Assembly (NCBI RefSeq): GCF_016921115.1
Contig: NZ_JAFFZS010000002.1
Location: 62,001 to 126,000, forward strand
Length of the DNA stretch: 64,000 nt
Source: Streptomyces actuosus
GTDB lineage: Bacteria > Actinomycetota > Actinomycetes > Streptomycetales > Streptomycetaceae
Reading direction: 5' to 3'
The notes under the pieces were generated by a model. The model ran no database searches. It was given only the letters and a program-made list of their open reading frames with translations, and was not told where the DNA came from. The position numbers and the translations under genes are program-made. Positions 60,628 through 64,000 of the stretch are shown in pieces. Position 1 is the stretch's first letter; the number at the start of each line of letters is the position of its first letter.

Positions 60628-60653
60628 GTTTGCCGTGGCCTCGGCTCCGGTAT
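60628..60653 (+). promoter_or_regulatory. SigB-type promoter candidate for the second sigma gene
   Basis: GTTTG (60628-60632) and CGGTAT (60648-60653) with a 15-base spacer match the Streptomyces SigB-family pattern GNNT-N14-16-GGGTAY with one change. It lies 70 bases upstream of the next sigma gene, which suggests control by itself or a relative. Confidence 0.45.
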
Positions 60654-60722
60654 TCAGGTGAAGGCTGGCGTTCCTCCGTGGGGACGTTCGCCACGACCGT
60701 CCCGCGACCCAGAGGGGGTGGC

Positions 60723-61643
60723 ATGTCCGCAGACCAGGGCAGCTCGAAGGTGGTGCTCACGCTCACGAAGAGCGAGACAGCGCCGGAGACGCTCGACGCT
60801 CTCGACTCCATGGACGAGGTTTCGGCTCTGACGGCCGCGCCGGCCCCGGCTCCGACGGCCACGGATCTCCCGGCGCCCGAAGCCATCGACACCCGTACCC
60901 TGTCCCGCTCCCTGTTCCTGCGGCTCGCCGTCCTCGACGAGGACAGCCCCGAACGCGCCTACGTCCGGGACACCCTGATCGAGCTGAACCTCCCGCTCGT
61001 CCGCTACGCCGCCGCACGCTTCCGCTCGCGCAACGAGCCGATGGAGGACATCGTCCAGGTCGGCACCATCGGCCTGATCAAGGCGATCGACCGCTTCGAC
61101 TGCGAACGCGGCGTGGAGTTCCCGACGTTCGCGATGCCGACCGTCGTCGGCGAGATCAAGCGCTTCTTCCGCGACACCTCCTGGTCGGTGCGCGTCCCGC
61201 GCCGCCTGCAGGAGCTCCGTCTCGCCCTCACCAAGGCCAGCGACGAGCTCTCCCAGAAGCTCGACCGCTCGCCGACCGTCGGCGAACTCGCCGCCGTGCT
61301 CGGCGTCTCCGAGGAGGACGTGGTCGACGGCCTCGCCGTCGGCAACGCCTACACCGCCTCCTCGCTGGACTCCCCCGCGCCCGAGGACGACGGCGGCGAG
61401 GGCTCCCTCGCCGACCGGCTGGGGTACGAGGACACGGCCCTGGAGGGCGTGGAGTACCGCGAGTCCCTCAAGCCGCTGCTGGCCAAGCTGCCGCCGCGCG
61501 AGCGGCGGATCATCATGCTGCGCTTCTTCGCGAACATGACCCAGTCGCAGATCGGCGAGGAGGTCGGCATCTCCCAGATGCACGTCTCCCGGCTGCTCAC
61601 CCGCACCCTGGCCCAGTTGAGGGAGGGCCTGATCTCGGACTGA
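60723..61643 (+). CDS. sigN: SigB-family sigma factor (sigN-like)
   Basis: A 306-residue paralogue of the sigma factor just upstream. Region 2 repeats [27 protein letters not shown] almost exactly, and region 4 reads [25 protein letters not shown]. The N-terminus (1-60) is acidic and variable. The ATG at 60723 follows AGAGGGGG. Position next to sigF fits S. coelicolor SigN, which acts in aerial hyphae; this assignment rests on synteny. No anti-sigma gene is adjacent. Confidence 0.8.
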   Translation: MSADQGSSKVVLTLTKSETAPETLDALDSMDEVSALTAAPAPAPTATDLPAPEAIDTRTLSRSLFLRLAVLDEDSPERAYVRDTLIELNLPLVRYAAARFRSRNEPMEDIVQVGTIGLIKAIDRFDCERGVEFPTFAMPTVVGEIKRFFRDTSWSVRVPRRLQELRLALTKASDELSQKLDRSPTVGELAAVLGVSEEDVVDGLAVGNAYTASSLDSPAPEDDGGEGSLADRLGYEDTALEGVEYRESLKPLLAKLPPRERRIIMLRFFANMTQSQIGEEVGISQMHVSRLLTRTLAQLREGLISD

Positions 61644-61679
61644 CCTGGCCGCCCCGCGTCCGACGGGGTCCCGTTCACC

Positions 61680-61712
61680 GCGAGGCGCCACCTCACCCGG
61701 GTGGCGCCTCGC
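61680..61712 (+). terminator. terminator after sigN-like gene
   Basis: GCGAGGCGCCACC (61680-61692) and its complement (61700-61712), loop of seven bases. Confidence 0.7.
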
Positions 61713-62449
61713 GCCGTCCGGAACGCCCGGGCCCGGGGCGCGCACGCGGTACACCGGCAGTGCCGGCCGTCGCGCCCTCCCACCGGTGGTCGCGCCGCCT
61801 CGCGGCCGAGCCGACGCCGCAGCGAACCACGGGCGGGACACAGACAGGGTGGCCTGCGGGGCGAGGGGCGGACGGCACCCCGGGCGGAGGGCAACGGGGC
61901 CCGAGGCCACCGGTGACGGGGCGGCGGTCGGCGGGCTTTCCGGCAAAGCGTCACGACGACGGACGCGATCGACGGGCCACGACCGAACCGGCGACGACCG
62001 GCGCGCGGCGATCGAGAGGCCGCAAGCGGCGGTGAGCGGCGGCCGTCCAGTGGTCGCCGTCGGACGGCGACGCGGCCGAGCGGTGGGCGAGGGTGTGGGC
62101 AACGACGGTGCGCCTAAGAGGTGCACGGCGCCAGGGCCGGGGCGGGCGAGGTGCCGCAGCAGAGCAACGGATGCCGACACGGACGAGAACCACCGACGAC
62201 GCGCCTCAGCCCAGGGGGTACCCGACGACGCGGCCGAGCTGAAGGGGGTGCCCGGCGGCACGGCGAAGGGCGCGGCGTACGCATGCCGGTCGGCGCCCCG
62301 CCGCGGAGCGTGTCACCGGCGCGGGACTCCGCGGGGCGACACGGGTTTCGGGCTCATGGAGGTCCGGCGGTCGGGTTCGGGAGCACCCGTGTTCCCGGCG
62401 TCCGCCGGTACCCGTGCGTCGCGGACCGGAGTCGGTCCGGCCCGCGGGC
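61713..62449. other. long intergenic region, no gene seen
   Basis: About 740 bases between two convergent genes. Composition-driven open frames only. No hairpin, tRNA or start signal stands out. Confidence 0.4.
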
Positions 62450-62641
62450 CTACATCAGCGCCAGCCAGGCCACCGCCGCCACGATCACCACCGCGGCGAC
62501 CGCACCGGCGATCAGGCCGACGCGGGGGCCGGAGGAGGCCTGCTGCCGCTCGCCCTGAGGGGACTCGTCGACGAAGGCACGGAACATCTGGGTGCTGCCG
62601 GCGGGGTCGTGGTTGCCCTGCGGGCCCTGGGTGTTAGCCAT
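62450..62641 (-). CDS. small C-tail-anchored membrane protein
   Basis: A 63-residue protein with a polar, Gln/Gly-rich N-terminal 38 residues and a single C-terminal helix (GLIAGAVAAVVIVAAVAWLAL). The layout is that of tail-anchored small proteins conserved in Streptomyces. ATG start. Function unknown. It is divergent from the MarR/MFS pair. Confidence 0.65.
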   Translation of the reverse strand: MANTQGPQGNHDPAGSTQMFRAFVDESPQGERQQASSGPRVGLIAGAVAAVVIVAAVAWLALM

Positions 62642-62734
62642 GGCCCGAGACCCTAGCGAATCCGACGGTGCGGCCCAAGTGCGGGTCCGGCCGTCGCCGT
62701 ACCCGCCGCCACCTGGCTGTTCACGCTCGCAATA

Positions 62735-62818
62735 GTTGCCTTTGCCAAGTTTTTAGCTCCCACCTCCCTCGTTTGCTTGCCTGTGGCAACCAAACATCTT
62801 ATGGTTGCCTCAAGCAAC
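62735..62818. promoter_or_regulatory. MarR operator region with repeated TTGCC/GGCAA half-sites
   Basis: Perfect palindromes occur here: TTGCC-TGT-GGCAA (62777-62789), GGCAACCA...TGGTTGCC (62785-62792 and 62802-62809), and GTTGC-CTCAA-GCAAC (62804-62818). An extra GTTGCC lies at 62735-62740. The region is much AT-richer than its surroundings. These are likely binding sites of the MarR protein encoded 18 bases downstream. Confidence 0.6.
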
Positions 62819-62835
62819 GAATCGGGAGGCGTGTG

Positions 62836-63336
62836 ATGGCCGCACAGGCGCAGTACGAAGAGCTGATCCGTCAGTTCAGCGCCTTCGGTGCCGTGAAACG
62901 GGAGATGGGACGGATCCTGCCGTCCGACTGCCCGAGCGGCTCGGCGGCCGTGCTGACGCTGCTCGGCCGACACGGCGACATGCGGGTGAGCAGGCTCGCC
63001 GAACTGCTGGCCGTGGACCTGTCGGTCACCAGCCGGCACGTCGCCCACGTCGCCGATCGGGGCTGGATCGAGCGGTCGCCCGATCCGGCGGACAAGCGCT
63101 CGCGGATCGTGGGCCTCACCCCCGAGGGCCGGCACAAGCTCGACGAGATGTCCCTGGCGACGTCCCGGATGCTCGCCGACCGGCTCGACGACTGGAGCGA
63201 CGAGGAGGTCGCCCAGCTCACCCGGCTCATGACCCGGCTGCGCGCCAGCTTCGACGACTGCCGCGCGGCACCCCCGCGGCCGGCGCCGCCGCCCGACGGG
63301 CTCGACGCGACCACCCGTACACCCGCAAGCACCTAA
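62836..63336 (+). CDS. MarR-family transcriptional regulator
   Basis: A 166-residue winged-helix repressor. The recognition region is MRVSRLAELLAVDLSVTSRHVAHVADRGWI near 52-80, and the wing is DPADKRSRIVGLTPEG near 82-97. It probably represses itself and the exporter gene 13 bases downstream, and releases DNA on binding a ligand. The ATG follows GGGAGG. The C-terminal 25 residues are Pro/Ala-rich and variable. Confidence 0.93.
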   Translation: MAAQAQYEELIRQFSAFGAVKREMGRILPSDCPSGSAAVLTLLGRHGDMRVSRLAELLAVDLSVTSRHVAHVADRGWIERSPDPADKRSRIVGLTPEGRHKLDEMSLATSRMLADRLDDWSDEEVAQLTRLMTRLRASFDDCRAAPPRPAPPPDGLDATTRTPAST

Positions 63337-63349
63337 GAGAAGGAAGCCC

Positions 63350-64000
63350 ATGGCAACGACCACACCAGCCGGTGTGCGGGCTCATGCCAAGCACGGGGGA
63401 GGCTCCTCCGGCGGCCACGCTCCGATGACGCACCGGCAGATCATGGAGGCGCTCTCCGGGCTGCTGCTCGGCATGTTCGCCGCCATCCTGTCCTCCACCA
63501 TCGTCTCCAACGCCCTGCCCGAGATCATCAAGGACCTCGGTGGCGGCCAGAGCGCGTACACCTGGGTCGTGACCGCCGCCCTGCTGGCGATGACGGCCTC
63601 CACTCCCCTGTGGGGCAAGCTCGCCGACCTGGTCAGCAAGAAGGCGCTGGTCCAGATAGCGCTCGTCGTCTACATCGTGGGCTCGGTCGTCGCGGGTCTG
63701 GCGCAGAACCCCGGCATGCTGATCACCGCCCGTGCGGTGCAGGGCGTCGGTGCGGGCGGTCTGTCCGCCCTGGCGCAGATCGTCATGGCGGCGATGATCT
63801 CCCCGCGTGAGCGCGGCCGCTACTCCGGCTACCTGGGCGCCACCTTCGCCGTCGCCACCGTCGGCGGCCCGCTGGTCGGCGGCGTCATCACGGACACCGA
63901 CTGGCTGGGGTGGCGCTGGTGCCTCTACGTCGGCGTACCGTTCGCGCTGATCGCCCTGGTGGTACTGCAGAAGACGCTGCACCTGCCGGAGACCCGGCGC
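63350..64000 (+). CDS. MFS drug exporter (DHA2/EmrB type), 3' truncated by window
   Basis: The first 217 residues of an MFS efflux protein. After a His/Gly-rich head, helix 1 reads LSGLLLGMFAAILSSTIVSNALPEI, followed by TPLWGKLADLVSKK (motif A, loop 2-3) and ARAVQGVGAGGLSALAQIV (the R..QG.GAG motif of DHA2 exporters). About six helices are visible and the reading frame runs off the window. AAGGAAG lies upstream of the ATG. Controlled with the MarR gene in front of it. Likely a drug/H+ antiporter. Confidence 0.92.
   Translation, partial: MATTTPAGVRAHAKHGGGSSGGHAPMTHRQIMEALSGLLLGMFAAILSSTIVSNALPEIIKDLGGGQSAYTWVVTAALLAMTASTPLWGKLADLVSKKALVQIALVVYIVGSVVAGLAQNPGMLITARAVQGVGAGGLSALAQIVMAAMISPRERGRYSGYLGATFAVATVGGPLVGGVITDTDWLGWRWCLYVGVPFALIALVVLQKTLHLPETRR

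Overview
The window is high-GC actinobacterial DNA from a Streptomyces chromosome, close to the S. coelicolor type. The evidence is the GC content, the frequent GTG starts, a 68-residue BldC-like regulator beside a valine dehydrogenase, an Lsr2-family nucleoid protein, and a tandem pair of SigB-type sigma factors. As I recall it, gene order matches the S. coelicolor core chromosome, read in descending gene number. Most of the window is therefore conserved housekeeping and developmental sequence. Accessory DNA lies mainly at the left edge (1-3450) and beside a tRNA-Ser gene (41120-42525).

Layout. 1-3527: the end of a phage-like lysis cassette, an XRE/DUF5753 regulator with a DUF6879 partner, and a Cys-rich small protein, ending at tRNA-Lys. 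3920-9220: DEAD-box helicase, Pro/Ser-rich lipoprotein, small zincin and membrane metallophosphoesterase. 9298-15316: a Glu-Asp-Phe tRNA cluster, a secreted lamin-tail protein, HrpA, and a second identical tRNA-Asp. 15429-19561: DUF6274, bldC, a conserved partner, vdh and DUF3073. 19637-26635: purM, purF, an MDMPI/sterol-carrier protein, purL, purQ and purS, all on the minus strand, with lsrL divergent. 27400-31584: two tRNA-Gly genes, then an ABC exporter and two-component operon bracketed by two identical tRNA-Gly(GCC) genes. 31603-41172: purC, a dimethylformamidase-like protein, an M48-like protein without its zinc motif, purD, dnaX, SRP RNA and tRNA-Ser(GGA).

41120-42525 is a decayed integrated element. 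It lies between the tRNA-Ser 3' half and a degraded copy of it, and contains a broken tyrosine integrase. 43101-45336: an anchored protein, a zinc-protease lipoprotein and MarC. 45806-49376: a cell-surface cluster with lipoprotein, membrane protein, ECF sigma, class F sortase and a sortase-linked surface protein. A 15-copy 9-bp tandem repeat follows. 49853-59440: SDR, cupin, DNA glycosylase-like, HdeD-like, LytR_C, upp, TadA and its partner, tRNA-Ser(CGA) and Dabb. 59659-64000: sigF-like and sigN-like genes, a MarR regulator with clustered palindromic half-sites, and the start of an MFS drug exporter.

How the parts work together. The pur genes supply most IMP-pathway steps (PurD, PurSQL, PurM, PurC, PurF), and upp adds uracil salvage. 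BldC, SigF and SigN link the region to sporulation control. The sortase cluster and the ABC/two-component operon are self-contained surface modules. I did not find a convincing new defence or biosynthetic system. The most unusual items are the tRNA-Ser att pair with its dead integrase, the operon bracketed by identical tRNAs, the sortase substrate with a non-canonical sorting motif, and the M48-like protein without HExxH.
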